DNA of 64,000 nucleotides from Plectrocnemia conspersa (Eukaryota; Arthropoda; Insecta; Trichoptera; Polycentropodidae): contig VTFK01000016.1 in assembly GCA_009617715.1 (NCBI GenBank), positions 1,178,001 through 1,242,000 on the forward strand. Direction: 5' to 3'. Positions 22,638 to 35,419 of this stretch are shown piece by piece. The translations under genes were made by a program, and so were the position numbers. Numbering within the stretch: the first letter of the stretch is position 1; each line of letters starts with the position of its first letter. Below the pieces are notes generated by a model, which searched no databases, had not been told where the DNA came from, and saw only the letters and a program-made list of their open reading frames with translations.

Positions 22638-24799
22638 TTAGATCTCTCTACCATTATAATGTGTGTGGCGTGTTTTTAGAGACGTGTTTTCTTTAGTTTA
22701 AAATATTCATTAAAATACCTTGTAAATTATGACAAACTGCGTAGGTAGATAAAATGCCTACAGTGATATACGGAATTATTGCGAAATAAGCTCAGTATTA
22801 AAATCAGTTAAATATTGTTAAACATTGTTTTTTGTGAAATATCAAAAAAAAAAAGAGAGAGATAATTAATAAACGTAGTGTAAGTGCTGTAAATAAAAAA
22901 CATAATTTGCAATTACTTTTACTTTACAAATATTTTTAAAATACTTTGTCTAAGATAAATTAAAACTATTTATTTGCTCATTTTAATTGATTTTATTTAT
23001 CTTGTTATTACAAATGTATTTCAATATTTGACTAAATATAATTTTTTTAGTCTTTTATTGTCGCGTATTGCAGTAGCACGTAATTGATCAATAGCACGTC
23101 GCTGCTGAGCTTTAATATTTCAAGGTAAAAGATTAAATTAGCACAATTGATTAAAAAATGGCAGCCAGAGTGACAAGTGCAAATGTCACTTCGCTACTGT
23201 TCACCGTTTTAAAGCAGTTCTTGTGACAGATAGACACATGAATTTTATGTTTTATTGTATAGATAAACGTTTAGTCGAAAGCTCGAAACAATGCAGAGAT
23301 ATTTTAAATACTTTTTAAATGAGATTTAGGATCATCATCGAGTGTATTAATAATATAATATTAAATAAATAATTAATTATATTTTTTTATTATTATGTTT
23401 TAATATTTTATATTTAACTATATAATCAGATAAGTTAATTTAAAATATTAATAAAGTGAGCTAAAAGTATTTATTTTTATGTTAGACAACACAATTAACG
23501 TGCAATTTTATTATTAAAATTATTTGCTTTTAAGCATTAGCGTTTAAGAATAACTCTTTGTAGACTATAAATTCTTTAGAGGGTTAGTTCTAAGACCACT
23601 GAGAGTTTCATTGTTCAGTATGAAGAGAGTAGCCCTTTCTTATTGTAATGAAGTAAATAATGCATAGTGGTCTACAAAGTGGCATTTAAACCGTTACTTG
23701 TATGTAATAAAGGGACGGCTTTTTAACAATAATTGACCCTCTAATTTTCAAATTTTACGTTTTGATACTATTTCATATTTATTGTTGAACACATATGCAC
23801 GAAATTGCGCCATTTAAGGGTTAACGTTGGCATCAGCACATAGTTGGAAACCGTTCGCTTTGCCTCCCTAATCACATTATGAAGACCATAAAGCTTTTAC
23901 TTTTATTAAAATTGTTCCATTATTTTATCATAATCGATTTTTGCAGCCTCCTAACGTAACAATTAGTTTTCAGCAATAGGTATTTTAGGGTAGAAAGGGC
24001 ATAAAAAATTAGCACGATCTGTCGTAAGACAAAAGCTTCGAGGCGATCTTTCACAAACAGCGAAGCACTCCAGGGCCGGCTCGGCGTTATTGTATTATAT
24101 TACGCCTCTGCGTAAAATTATATCGTTTCATTAAAATTGTAAAGGCCCAGTCCTCGAACCCCACGAAAGCTGCTCGATTTATCTACACGTATACGCATAA
24201 AGCGCTAAATGCTTTTCAAAATTATTTATTAGCATTTTAATATGACTAGCAATGTTACATTATAAAATCTTTGGTTTTATGACTTTTTGCAAGCCTTAAT
24301 AAAATATAAGTATCAATTGAAATTGTTGCACGAACAACACTAAACTTTACAATATAATAAATAATAATAATATATCTGCCTTATTCTACTAAATAATAAT
24401 TTGATTAAAATTTATGCTATCATAAATAGCAATAAAAATAAATGTTTCAGAATAAATATTGTATTTATTTTCTCACTAAAAAAAGACATTAATCTTTGCT
24501 TTACCAAGTATATATAAATATTATGTATTAAAATTATTTAAATGATTGAAATATACGTATTAAAAAAAGTACTCTAAATCAAGACTTGATTCTACTGATC
24601 TTGCCGCTCCCTACTACTGTTTTTTATACAATTTCAGATGGTCAAGATGAATAATATGATGTTCTAAAAAAATAATACTTAAGTAGGTATAAACAAATAT
24701 GGATGATTTTATAATAAGTATATAATTAACACATCACAATTAAAAGAGGGTATAGAACAGCTCCTACGCATGAACACTGACTTGTCTTTAAAGAAGAAA
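22638..24799. other. AT-rich non-coding stretch
   Basis: No gene recognised. A small GC-richer patch lies at about 24020-24200. A 10-bp inverted pair at 23556-23565 and 23670-23679 was judged to be chance. Confidence 0.5.
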
Positions 24800-24810
24800 A
24801 CATAAGTTTA

Positions 24811-24835
24811 TATTATTATTATTATTATTATTATT
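24811..24835 (+). repeat. (ATT)n microsatellite
   Basis: About eight copies of ATT. On the minus strand this reads as a run of asparagines in a spurious ORF (24788-25030). Confidence 0.9.
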
Positions 24836-25207
24836 AAAATGAAAAGTATATTTCTTGCGTACTTTCAGAGTTGAGTTCAAACACTGGCCTTTCGAGTCGG
24901 CGCAAAGAGGAAAATCGAGACCTTTAAAAAGAAAGTTTTCGGCCGAGTTGTACGTAACAAATCCCGGCCTGACTTTCGACCCACCCTGTTCCGAAAAGCG
25001 CCTATAGATAGATAGGCGTAGTAATAACACAATTGCGCTCGTAAATATGTCTGCGGCGCGGTGGACCGTGAAGTTTTCGCAGTCAAGGTGGAAAGTTTCA
25101 CAAAAAGCCAGCAGGGCGAGGGAATTAGTGCTCGGCCGACAAAGAGTCGAGCCACAATGAGGCCGAGGACGTCGATAACTGGCTGCTTGGCCTCTAAATC
25201 TTCGCTG

Positions 25208-25369
25208 GGATTAATCCAGGGCCGGACTTATAACGGATTAAAGCCTACCCTTTGCGGCTGAGCTACGGCCCCTCTTCCGCGATTAATTTCAACCTCTATG
25301 ATTCGGGATTATTTCGATTCGGCTTAATTGAATCATCGCGACTCTGACGAAGGGGTGTCAATTAATTGT
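25208..25369. promoter_or_regulatory. Candidate regulatory cluster of homeodomain-type sites
   Basis: Within about 160 bp there are GGATTAATCC (25208-25217, a perfect palindrome matching the head-to-head TAATCC arrangement bound by Bicoid/Otx-class homeodomains), GGATTA (25235), CGATTAATTT (25280), GGATTA (25306), TTAATTG (25324) and TCAATTAATTG (25359). It sits in a GC-richer island (about 24850-25700) with no repeat partner and no convincing ORF. TAAT-type motifs are common in AT-rich DNA, but the GGATTA sites stand out here because the local background is GC-richer. Confidence 0.35.
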
Positions 25370-26764
25370 CTTCAAACTTTTCTCCGACTCCTATTCCTCT
25401 CTATGGAAATCCACCCTACTCTTCGCGTTTTTAATCCTTTTCAAATTACGCTCGCTCAACTTTGTTCCTAGTTTTCACCGCCGAACAATGGCATTCCATT
25501 TTATTACTTCTACGCGGCGTAACTGAATCGTAATTAGCATTCGAAATAGCGAATTCGACTAAGAAAGGTGTAGTTAACACCTTGCGAGAGCAACTTAATT
25601 GAATCTAGATAATCTTCGATTAGAACTTGATGCAAATTAAGTTCCAATAACACCCGGCGAACTTCGATTGCGATCGGGTCGTAGATGCTTCATTGTGTGT
25701 TAATCTAATGTGAATTTCAGAGAAATTGATTTATTAAAATAAATTTTAACCCTTAACAAACCTTTTAATTTTTTATTAGTTAGATTTGCAATGAAATGAA
25801 ATATTAAGCAACCGTTTATAAAATAGCAATAATATTTTACTGCGATATTTTTATAGAATTTAAAATTACAGCATTTCATAATTGATAAAATGCTTGAATT
25901 TCCTAGGTCTGATAATACATTGGTACTGTTAAAAATTGTATATGTGTAGTGCATCGGAAATAAGCCAACGGAGCTGGATCTAAGCGAAAGGCGGAAAGTT
26001 ATGAGTTGTTCGGTTTTAAATTATATACCGTGAAACGTTTTCTGAATCTATCGCTTTTCGAGATTGCTTATTCAAAGTGAAATGTTCCCGGAGGTCTTTT
26101 GAAATAACAATTAATTTTACACGATTGATAAACGCTTCGAAACTGTATGGAATTTTCGAAACGATACTTCCATTTAAATTTTGTGAGTAATGCTATGCTT
26201 AAAAGATATATTAAATATATTATAAATGTAAAAACATATATTTATGAATCTGAAAAAATATAATAAACAATGTACATTTATCTCTTCATATACTTTTACA
26301 TAAGATGAACTTATATTAAATAAGGTAGTAGTAGATCTAGTAACTCAAACAATTTATTGGCGATTTATGTTCCGTACAATATGTTAGATCCATAGTTGGA
26401 GTATGGAATCATAGGTAAGTAAATCCCTATTTTTTATCTATTTTTCACGAAGATTGAACTTTAATCGTGACCAGGAACTCAAGCTTAGGTCAAAAATGGA
26501 GATTGACACTTCATTGGCGCACAGCCGACTATGCAAAGCTTTCAAGATAATGGGCCGGTAGATAAGGGCCTTTGCTAGATCATAAGAAGCGGGTGAGAAC
26601 ATCCGGACTTTCATTAATACAGTAAGTATTCATAGAAAAAAAAATATTTGTTAGGAATGCTTATTGTTTTATAGAAGATGCATGTATTTAATAAAGTACT
26701 CTCTATGAAGATTGTGCTGATTTTTAGCTGCACCAAAGTCGCGATTACGTCCCTTGTTCTAGAA
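25370..26764. other. Non-coding stretch
   Basis: The rest of the GC-richer island runs to about 25700 and is followed by AT-rich DNA. No gene or repeat partner was recognised. An 84-codon minus-strand ORF (25700-25954) is AT-driven and has no motifs. Confidence 0.5.
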
Positions 26765-26830
26765 CAGCGATGGGCAAACATTTTGGCTGCCGGGCCACAT
26801 TGGGGACAAAAATTTGACAGCAAGTCACAT
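26765..26830 (+). mobile_element. Possible hAT-type transposon terminus
   Basis: CAGCGATGGGCAAACATTTT followed by GGCTGCCGGGCCACATTG resembles the 5' ends of hAT elements of the form CAGnGGTGGGCAAACTTTTTGG...GGGCCACAT. No matching right end was found downstream, so this is a fragment with an arbitrary inner limit. Confidence 0.5.
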
Positions 26831-29468
26831 AAAAAAATTACTATTTTTTAAGTAAGAAAGGATAATGTATACATTTTTGAAGCAAGGTTTTTATACAAAA
26901 TTTATTGTAAAAAAATAATAATATTAATATCGGATATTTATCAAAACGTGCATTTCTCATAAAACATAAAACAACATGATAAATAAAAAAATATACATAC
27001 ATTAAAAATGTTTGTTCGGAAATGTACAATCCAAAAATAAGGAAAAATTTTCAAATTAGCAAAGCTATCCAAATCCAATGATTTATAAAATAAGTATATA
27101 TATATATATTACTTCACTACGATGTAAATATTGCAGATCTATTTATAATATTTCAAGTTAAAATCCACTCAGTATGCAATCTACAATTGATTTTATATTT
27201 TATGGAAATCAAAATCTTTTAGTAAGTCTTTCACTTAATCAAGTAACGATATCTACATATTTGTTAAATGTACTAGTAGAAATAGTTAATGTTTTAATTA
27301 TACATACTTACATTTTATTTAAAATAACGTATTAAAGCTTTCAAATCATAATGATCAAATGTTTATTAAATAAAACACTTTCATTCTTTTGTTGGTGTGT
27401 CTTAGCAACCAAAATATTAGTTTTCCGAAATGAATTCGTTATATTTATATTAGTATAGATACAACAAATGGAACATATTTGTTGATCTCTACTTACTAAA
27501 AATTATATAAATATTTAACAAAATAGCATAAAATGTTTAACCTGAGATCGTAGAGGTTAACAATTTCCTAAACGCGATTCTCTTACGTGAGACGTAGTTC
27601 TCAATTATCCGTGATTTTCAACTCTTAAAATAGTGAATAGAAAATGGATGATGTATTCGAATATTCGTAAGTTTTTTCTCAATTTTTACCAATAATAAGT
27701 TATTTACACAATTAGTTCAAGAAATTAATTTATTGCCTGTAAATTATTATTTAATTAAAAAATAATTGATTTAGATATTTATTAATTACTATTAAAATCG
27801 TTAAACTTGAATTTATAAAATATACAGTGCAAAATGCTGTACAAATTATTAATTAGTGAGGGCGTCAAAAAAAAAATTTTAAATTTGTTTTTTTATATAT
27901 TTACAATATATACGATGTTTATGGATAAATTTTGGTTAAGCAAATATAACCTCCAATTAAAGTCACTGCATCTCAAAATGTATAAAAACATAAATTCATT
28001 ATGTATTTTTACAATAACAAAATTTGAGACCCATTTTTGTCGTAAGTTTTATCGAAAGTGCACTTTCGCTTATGTCTAATTCTATGAACTCATATTGTAT
28101 CTCGGCATATATAGGTATATTACGAAAAAAAACGTTTTTAAAATTTCATTCAAAATAGTGTAAACAAATACTTCACGAATATTTATTCAATTTCCTAAAT
28201 ATTTAGATAATTAAAAATCGAGTGCATAGTTCGAATATTTGATTGAGAATCTAGTTCCGAAAAACTTTGTTATTTCATTAAAATTTGCAACGGTTGCCAC
28301 ATTGAAAATTGTGTGATCAGGATAGTCTTTACCTGTGTATTACCGTTATTTATCAATAAATAAATGTTATACTGTAAAATGTAAAAAGCGTTAAAAATAA
28401 AAATATTTTGTCATTTATATGTGTTTTTAAAGACACAGTAACTGCCTTAGTTTTGAACATATATTATTATAAAACGCATTCTATAGATATTTTAGATCTC
28501 GTTTATTATGTTTTATTTAAGTTCCTTAGTAATTCTAGTCCATTATCTTGTTTCAAAATGGCGGCTATTCACATTATGATTTTTCGTATTAAAATCCGCT
28601 AAATAAAATTTAAAACGGTAACAGGATTAAAATCGTTCTTTCATATAAATTAACCTCTTTAGAACTGAATTTTCATTTTTCGTCCAAAAAAAATTTATTA
28701 AGTACATTAAAGGGGAATGAAAATAATACATTTTTTTCGTATGCAATTTTAGTTTCGTAAAAAATTTTAAATATAATATTTGAGCTATATATTGGTTTTT
28801 ATTTGCGCCATGACACTCCATAATAACTTCGCGTAGCAAACTTCGTCAAATATAATAAAACTTCCGGATCGCGAGGAACTGCCGAATTTTTTATCATTTT
28901 ACCTCATTAAATAAGTTTAGTTTTAATCACATGTGGTCGCGAAAAACTTTAAGGAATTGAATGAAAAATAAATAGATTCAGCTAGTGTGCGTTAATGTTG
29001 CGTTTTTGTTTTATTACTAGGGACTTTAATTGAATTTTTACTATTTTTTTTTAAATAAAAGCGAGTTATGAAATGTAACATATGGATATATAAGGATAAA
29101 GAGATACTTCTCACTTATTTTTTAACTTAATAAACAAATATTGTGATATGATTATTCAAAAAACAATTGGATTACTCGAAATATGAATATCGGGAAAAAT
29201 GTGTTTTTAAATTCTATTGATGGTTTGAAATTCGGTGTTCTGCTATATGTAATAATTTTTAGACCAAATTAAAGATAAACATACACAAACAATTAAAAAT
29301 CTTTATTATTAAAAATGTTTTGTGTAGCAAAGCAATTTACTATATGGCACCACTAAGCAGCAAAAAAAATATTTATTTTAAATTTTATATTACGACTAGA
29401 TATTTTTATTCATTTTTAATGCCTAATTGTAATATTTTACATAAATATTATTGCAGAAAAATATGTTA
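26831..29468. other. Very AT-rich non-coding stretch
   Basis: No gene recognised. ORFs of 60-80 codons here have AT-driven composition. A (TA)n tract lies at about 27095-27109. Confidence 0.55.
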
Positions 29469-29514
29469 CAACAGTGGCTAATAATTATATGGATATAATA
29501 ATTAGTCACTGTTG
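29469..29514. repeat. Hairpin, 46 bp
   Basis: Two 22-nt arms, beginning CAACAGTG and ending CACTGTTG, pair with only two mismatches around a 2-nt loop (GG at 29491-29492). The arms include a long TAAT/ATTA part. It lies about 27 bp upstream of the family A LINE fragment. It could be a tiny foldback element or replication-slippage palindrome; it is too short in the loop for a canonical pre-miRNA. Confidence 0.6.
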
Positions 29515-29540
29515 TTATTATTATTACATTGCCTTATTTA

Positions 29541-29755
29541 TTGTTAGCTACGAGGATATCATTTCATTTTAATATTTTATAATTTTTTTGTTATGTTTAT
29601 GATTTTTAAGTATTCTTCTATTTATGTATATATATGTTTTTTATGTTTTATAAATTTAAATTTTGGTTTCGACCATCGTGGCGCATTGGGGTAACCTGTT
29701 AGGCCACGATGGTCTTAACTTAATCTAAAAAAAAAAATTAAAAAAAAAAAAAAAA
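29541..29755 (+). mobile_element. LINE family A, severely 5'-truncated 3' end
   Basis: It aligns with the end of the copy at 21755-22637, starting at the codons for VSYED and continuing through the T-rich 3' UTR, the stem-loop and an interrupted poly-A (about 29727-29755). A small internal deletion precedes the ORF stop. Here the stem-loop is complete: GACCATCGTGG (29671-29681) pairs perfectly with CCACGATGGTC (29704-29714). Confidence 0.88.
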
Positions 29756-29944
29756 TATGTAGCATAAAAAGGATAGAAAAAATAATAAGTTTTTCTCTCA
29801 ATATTTTTAATACGGAAATAATTTAAGAATATTTTAATATATAAGTATCATCATCTATTATTATTTTATTATGTATTTTATTATATAAAAAAATCTTTTT
29901 ACTTTAATTTTTTTTTTTTATAGATAGCACCAGTTGAGAGACAA

Positions 29945-30046
29945 GGCACACGCGCATCTGAAGTGCCGCAAACCATGCCTACGAACCTAGCAGCCGTCGA
30001 GAAGTGCGCCGCATTTTCACGATTCTCTCCAACGTGCGGGGTATGT
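29945..30046. repeat. Dispersed repeat R2, copy 2
   Basis: Partner of 17050-17153 (see that entry). GC is higher than in the surroundings. It overlaps two ORFs in different frames (29963-30235 and 30004-30192). Only about the first 28 codons of the 29963 frame have amino-acid similarity to copy 1. Confidence 0.65.
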
Positions 30047-31869
30047 ACTATACCTGTCATTTACACTTTTATAAACATAAATCTATCTACTTGTTACGGT
30101 CTTTGCCGGACGGATTTTTCATATTTATTTACTTTTATACGCATGTTAAGAGTATTAGAATTGTGGAGGGAAGTGGCAATATTAGTTTTTGATCAATATT
30201 TAGAATTAGGATATACATTTAATATTTCTAAATGAGCCGCATTTCATCGATTTAAAACTAGAGTAACAATATTACAAATATTATTTGATTATAAACACTT
30301 TTGTGATACAAAACAATATCAATGAAAAAGAACCATAAAGACTGTTAATATATGTATATATAATACATAAACTAAAAGTCTTTATTAAAAGTATACGTCT
30401 ATATATATTATATCTACATGGATATGAACACATTTACTGGAATTTGTTTCCATATCGTACTTTTCCAAACACGACTCGTACTTTCTCAATTAAAGATAAC
30501 TGCGATTGCTTATAAATTTACGTTCCGCTCTCCAAAATTGTAATCCCAGTCTCTCGATATTTGTTATTTGAGATAACAACCGTTTTATGGGTACGTATTT
30601 ATCTCTCCGCCGATGCAAGAGCGCTTCTGTACACGTACACAATGAAATTCTTGCAGCCCTTTGTTGTAATCGGAAATATTATCCGTTGTCTGAAGTTAAT
30701 TAATTTACATCGAACGGGGGAATCCATCACGGTCTTATTTGTTCGCATTTTAATAACTCCAAATCTCATTTTTGCTACGTCTATCATCCCGCTGAGATAG
30801 TTATTTGACAATGCTCAGAATTAATATGTGCGAGGGTTGTTTGCATTGGACAGATGTACGTTTTCTTCTATTTACGTCTAGTGTGTTTGCTCGCCGTATG
30901 AAAACATTCTTGCGGGCGTTATTAGAATTGGAAGTAATGCGTGGGTTGATTATGGAATATTTAAATTTACGTATTTTATATTTCGAGAAATTCTTTTTGC
31001 AAGCTGAAAAAATATTCAGATACATTTTGTTAAGATTCTGGCAAAATATTTTACAAACAAAAACAATTATGTTTATGCATGAAAACATATATTTTTAACA
31101 GCTTGCTTATATTTTTATAACGTGGAGTTAAATGACTTAATTATATATGTTGTATTATTTTTGTAATTACAACAACATAAAATACGGGGAATATATGTAT
31201 ATTGAGGTGGGATGGGATCTGATAGGTGTTTTATTTTGACCTGTTGTATTTCATACAATTATGCGTGTATTTGTAGTAAGAGCATTGCTATTAAATTATG
31301 TATGTATGTTAGAACATCACTGTATATTTGATGCGTCTTGCACGAATCAATCACTTGAATATTTATATTAAAGCATTGATTTTCAAACTGTATGTGTTGT
31401 ACTATTTCCCTTCTGATTTATATAATAATGCGGGCAGATTTTTAAATAATAAATATATGTTTTGCTACAAATAATAAAAAAATCAATACACTGCAAAGCT
31501 TTACTTATATGTTTGTTATTAAAACTATTTGTTTTCAAAGCGATGCATGAACTGTTTTATCAGCATAAAGTTGACCCAATTGTGGTGTTATCGATGTACT
31601 ACTCTGAGTTACTTTTTCAATAGAAACGGGGTTGCTATTTTTATTTAATAGCAAATCAAATATCACGTGATAGCTGTGTTGTCAATTAATTATTAATAAA
31701 CCGTTAAAATATTATGTAAAAATATTTTTGTTTACTTCAAAATTATTTTTAGTGCAAATGTCTATTTTTTTATTATTGATTTTACTGTATTTTTTAATCA
31801 GTGGATGCACTTTTTCTTCTTGCATTAATTTATTTAATTCACTTAATTTAAAATAAATATAATTAATTT
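30047..31869. other. Non-coding stretch with GC-richer island
   Basis: The island at about 30480-30980 has ORFs of 70-97 codons on both strands with no recognisable domain. Overlap of unrelated ORFs on opposite strands argues against coding. It may be conserved non-coding DNA; only cross-species comparison could tell. Confidence 0.5.
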
Positions 31870-32090
31870 ATTTATTTAAACTAAATTAAGACCATCGTAA
31901 CCTATTAAGTATAAACAATAATTGTATTACTTCAATTCAGTAATTAAAATATTACATATAAAGAAGCAAATAAAATTAAATGATTCGAACCGGACCAGCT
32001 CCTCGTAGCTGACATTAAACAGGTCAATGTGCAATGTTAGCGTATTAATTATCCAAATGGCCACAGCCATAGGCGAGTCGTAAATAAATT
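31870..32090 (-). mobile_element. LINE family A fragment (minus strand), ORF end plus 3' UTR
   Basis: The reverse complement of 31985-32085 aligns with 22355-22450 of the open copy: GACTCGCCTATGGCTGTGG against GACTCGCCTATAGCTGTGG, then the FNVSYEEL codons. GGTTACGATGGTCTTAATTT on the minus strand at about 31881-31906 is the conserved 3' tail. Most of the 3' UTR between them is diverged. It is an old 5'-truncated insertion. Confidence 0.75.
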
Positions 32091-32252
32091 AAGGGGAATA
32101 TTTAATTGCATTTTATAGGTAGATGAAACTATGATTGGGAAAGTTTATATTTTAAATTTAATACTTTAAACTTGTTACAACCATAACTTCAATTCGAGTA
32201 CTTTGTACTTAGTACAATCATGCGGCTTAGTTTTTGCAGTTTGGGTAATTCT

Positions 32253-32480
32253 TTAACCTCCTCAGATCAGGTGCATATTGCAATGTACAATATCTTGATT
32301 GCTTGTTTTTAAAGCTATATTTAATCATTTTTACTAGCACTTTTTGTACATCACAGTGTACACCATATTATTTACAAATACACTAAATACTCAATAAAAA
32401 AATCTACAAAGAAAATTATTTCCCATTATTTAACGAAAATATTTTTTAACGAAAAATGAAAATACAGGTCTGAGAAAGTT
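32253..32480 (+). repeat. Dispersed repeat R3, copy 2
   Basis: Partner of 18424-18715: TTAACCTCCTCA at the start, then the exact 20-bp block at 32271-32290, TTGCTTGTTT, and TACACCATATTATTTA near 32360. Similarity fades after about 32400, with a possible CAGGTCTGAGAA match near 32467. Confidence 0.6.
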
Positions 32481-35419
32481 GGGATTGGGTTTTGGTTTGA
32501 ACAGCAAATGGACGATTCGCAACTATCATCATCCGTATAGGTAGATTAAGCGCTAAGGGTCACTGTGAAAAGTATTATTTTATATTAAAATGTATCGTTT
32601 TATATTGGAAAATAATTATTACAACTGATAATATTTTTTCTTGTGTGCATTATATGTGTTCAATATTAAAATATTTTTTTTAAATTTAGTCAAATAATTT
32701 TTTTGCAATATATTTGTTATTAGTGAAAATTTAAAGGAAAGATATTCAAATTTTTAATAATGAAAATAATTAGAATGTGCCTAAATTTTAAGATGAACAA
32801 TGAATGTTGGATTAATCTTTCGTTACAGACATCACAATGAAATTAATCGAACTTAACAAGCAGCTTTAAAGTAAAAGCAAATTGATCACAGATTGTTCCT
32901 AAAATATAAAAGCATTCATAGTAAAACCCAAACTTAATGAAAGTCAGTTAAAATAGAAAAATACAGTCTATTTTACGATAATTCATAAATTCAATGCTGA
33001 GAAAAAATATATTTTTTTTAAATATGCGCTAAATTTACTAATTCATTAAGGAAAATTCAAGAGAGATTTTATTATTTAAAAAAATATAAAAATATGTTCA
33101 GTATTTTTTTATGTCCATTTTACATTTTTGTAGAATCAGCTCTAACAAATTTGTAGATAGAATTATTAGAACCTTGTCATTGACCTTAAAAATATATTTT
33201 TAGGTCATCAATGACAAGGTATAGTTTTATAATAAAACTAAAAGAAATCTTGCATTAAACTGCAATTAAAACAATTTAGTGTGTGTATCTGTTTTGGAAA
33301 AATTAAGAAATTATAATAAGTTGTTTATTCGTTAAAAAAAAATACATAATTTTTTGGTCAAGTACCTAACCTATGTTACTACTTTAATCTATAACATTTT
33401 CAAGCTCTAAAAATTATCTTTGTTCAGATTATTAGATTAATTATTTATAGAGTTGACAGAAAGGTTTTTTTTAATAGTTTTGTACACCCATTTTGGTGAG
33501 TCATTTTAAATACAATTTCAACTTATTACTAATTAACAGTAAATACAATCATACTAATGGAAATGGTATACATGTCATTTATGGTTAAATTATTCGTCAA
33601 AGTCAAAATAATTCAATTATAGAATCGCAATAGATTGACTGATAACAATTAAAAATTCATACGGTATACAACGTCGAAAATATCTGTGAATATTTAAAAT
33701 TTTAGTGAGAAAATTTTTAAAGCAAATTTTTGATTTAAATATTACTCTAATATAAATTTTCTTCTATTTTATCTATTACTCTTATTTAAATATTTTTAGT
33801 TTTGGCTTAACCACTGGCTTAAACAGCATATGAGACGTTTATATTAATGGACGTCAACCTAGAGATTTCGAAATCAAATAGATTATATAATGATTAATAC
33901 CTGATGTAAGTCATCTATATTGAATTTAAAAATTAATCCAAGTGCGGATTAAGGCTCGGACGACAATCTTAAAAAATAATCAAACCAATAAATATTTTAC
34001 TCAAATTGCCCCCAAAGAAATATTAGACTTTGAAAATATTATTAGAGATAAGGAAGCTTAGCTTAAAACTTACCTTAATTCTTAATTAAAATTAAAAAAA
34101 TATAATTGAAGAAGCGAAGAACAGCTAAATTTTACAGAGAGAATATAATATAAAATAAAGGTGTATTTACCTCATATATTTTTACTACAATTTCTAAATA
34201 ACTTTGCTTTTAAATGACTATTTTTTATGAATCTGTTTCTTTTAATATATTTGGAATAAATTAGACTTTTCGCTACCGCAGCATAATAGTATAGTTTTAG
34301 TATTTCATATTACATTATACAACGTAATATAAGGGCTCAAATATAACGTGATAATAATAATTGTAGATAGCCTGTCGTGTTGAAAATTCGCGGTAGTGTC
34401 AGACCGCTTCGCTTGCATTTATAATTAACGTCTAGCGCTATACCGAACGAACCGTCGTTAACTATTAATCGAAATCGACGCGACAAGCGCGTGAAAAGTA
34501 CTCATGGAAGATTCATCTCATATTCTCGATATTCCAAAAATAAAGTTAGCCTCCCAGGTAAAAAGCTGGGAGCGTTCGCATGTCGGTCGTAATGAAGCGT
34601 TATGTAATATCTAGTTGTAGGTACACGAGCCGCGTACAAGACGCTTTAATTGAAAGCGAAATTTGTATGTTTCGCGTTCAAAATAATAATTGTTATTTTT
34701 GCTAAAATGAAAATACAACCGAAGCCGACGATTAAATACGCTGTTGTTTTTAATTTAATATGGTGAAAGCGCCGTGTAAAAAGGTCGTAAAATATTATCT
34801 CAGCGTTTGTAATGTAAATGTATGGAAAATTTTTACATCAAATCGTAACTTACCGTATTTTTTAAGCATATATTATTTTTTCGATGCGAAATATGCATAT
34901 TTTTTGGCACCATATGAATTTTAATTTGCTCAAAAGGTTTGATTTTTATTATTAAAATAAACCTCGATGAGATTTTTTATTTTTGTGTTTTAAAAAAATA
35001 TATTATTAATAACTTTTTAAGGGATTTTCCATGTATGTATACGTATATCAGTTGAAGTGCCGTCAATCAGTCGAAGCCTTATATTAGCTAAATATAAATA
35101 TTTAAAATATAAACAGCAATAAGTATATTAAAGTTACTCTGTTTTGGAAAAAAATCTTAAATACACATAAATATTAGAAACCTGATTTCGAAAAATGTGT
35201 TAGTATTTAGGTGTTTTTTTTATTTATTATTAATTATTGAGCCATATAAATAGTACTGAAATAGTTATTAGTACTCTAATACTCGATTTGTTATAAATGT
35301 GACTTATTTTTAAAACGATTTTGTAACTTTAAAAATCTTTATATAATGGAAATCAATAAATTTCACCCCATTTTGCGTCTAAGTACAACATAAATTTAAT
35401 ACTTAATTCACTCTTTACT
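32481..35419. other. AT-rich non-coding stretch
   Basis: No gene recognised. A GC-richer island lies at about 34360-34680. Small hairpins occur at 33171-33220 (listed separately) and 34551-34572 (7-bp stem). Confidence 0.55.
33171..33220. repeat. Hairpin, 50 bp
   Basis: ACCTTGTCATTGA (33171-33183) pairs with TCAATGACAAGGT (33208-33220). The inner CCTTAAAAATA / TATTTTTAGG parts also pair, giving an almost continuous stem. It could be a foldback or a tiny MITE. It is shorter than a typical animal pre-miRNA, and expression cannot be judged from sequence. Confidence 0.6.

Noticed and set aside
23556..23679. 10-bp inverted pair CTTTGTAGAC/GTCTACAAAG, a possible MITE
   Set aside because: A perfect 10-bp pair at this spacing is expected several times by chance in 64 kb, and there is no target duplication or second copy.
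24788..25261. Three overlapping ORFs (80, 92 and 66 codons) in different frames
   Set aside because: Mutually exclusive frames without domains, one containing a microsatellite. Treated as non-coding.
31982..31998. GATTCGAACCGGACCAG, resembling the B box of a minus-strand tRNA
   Set aside because: It aligns base for base with the end of the LINE family A ORF, and there is no A box at the right distance.
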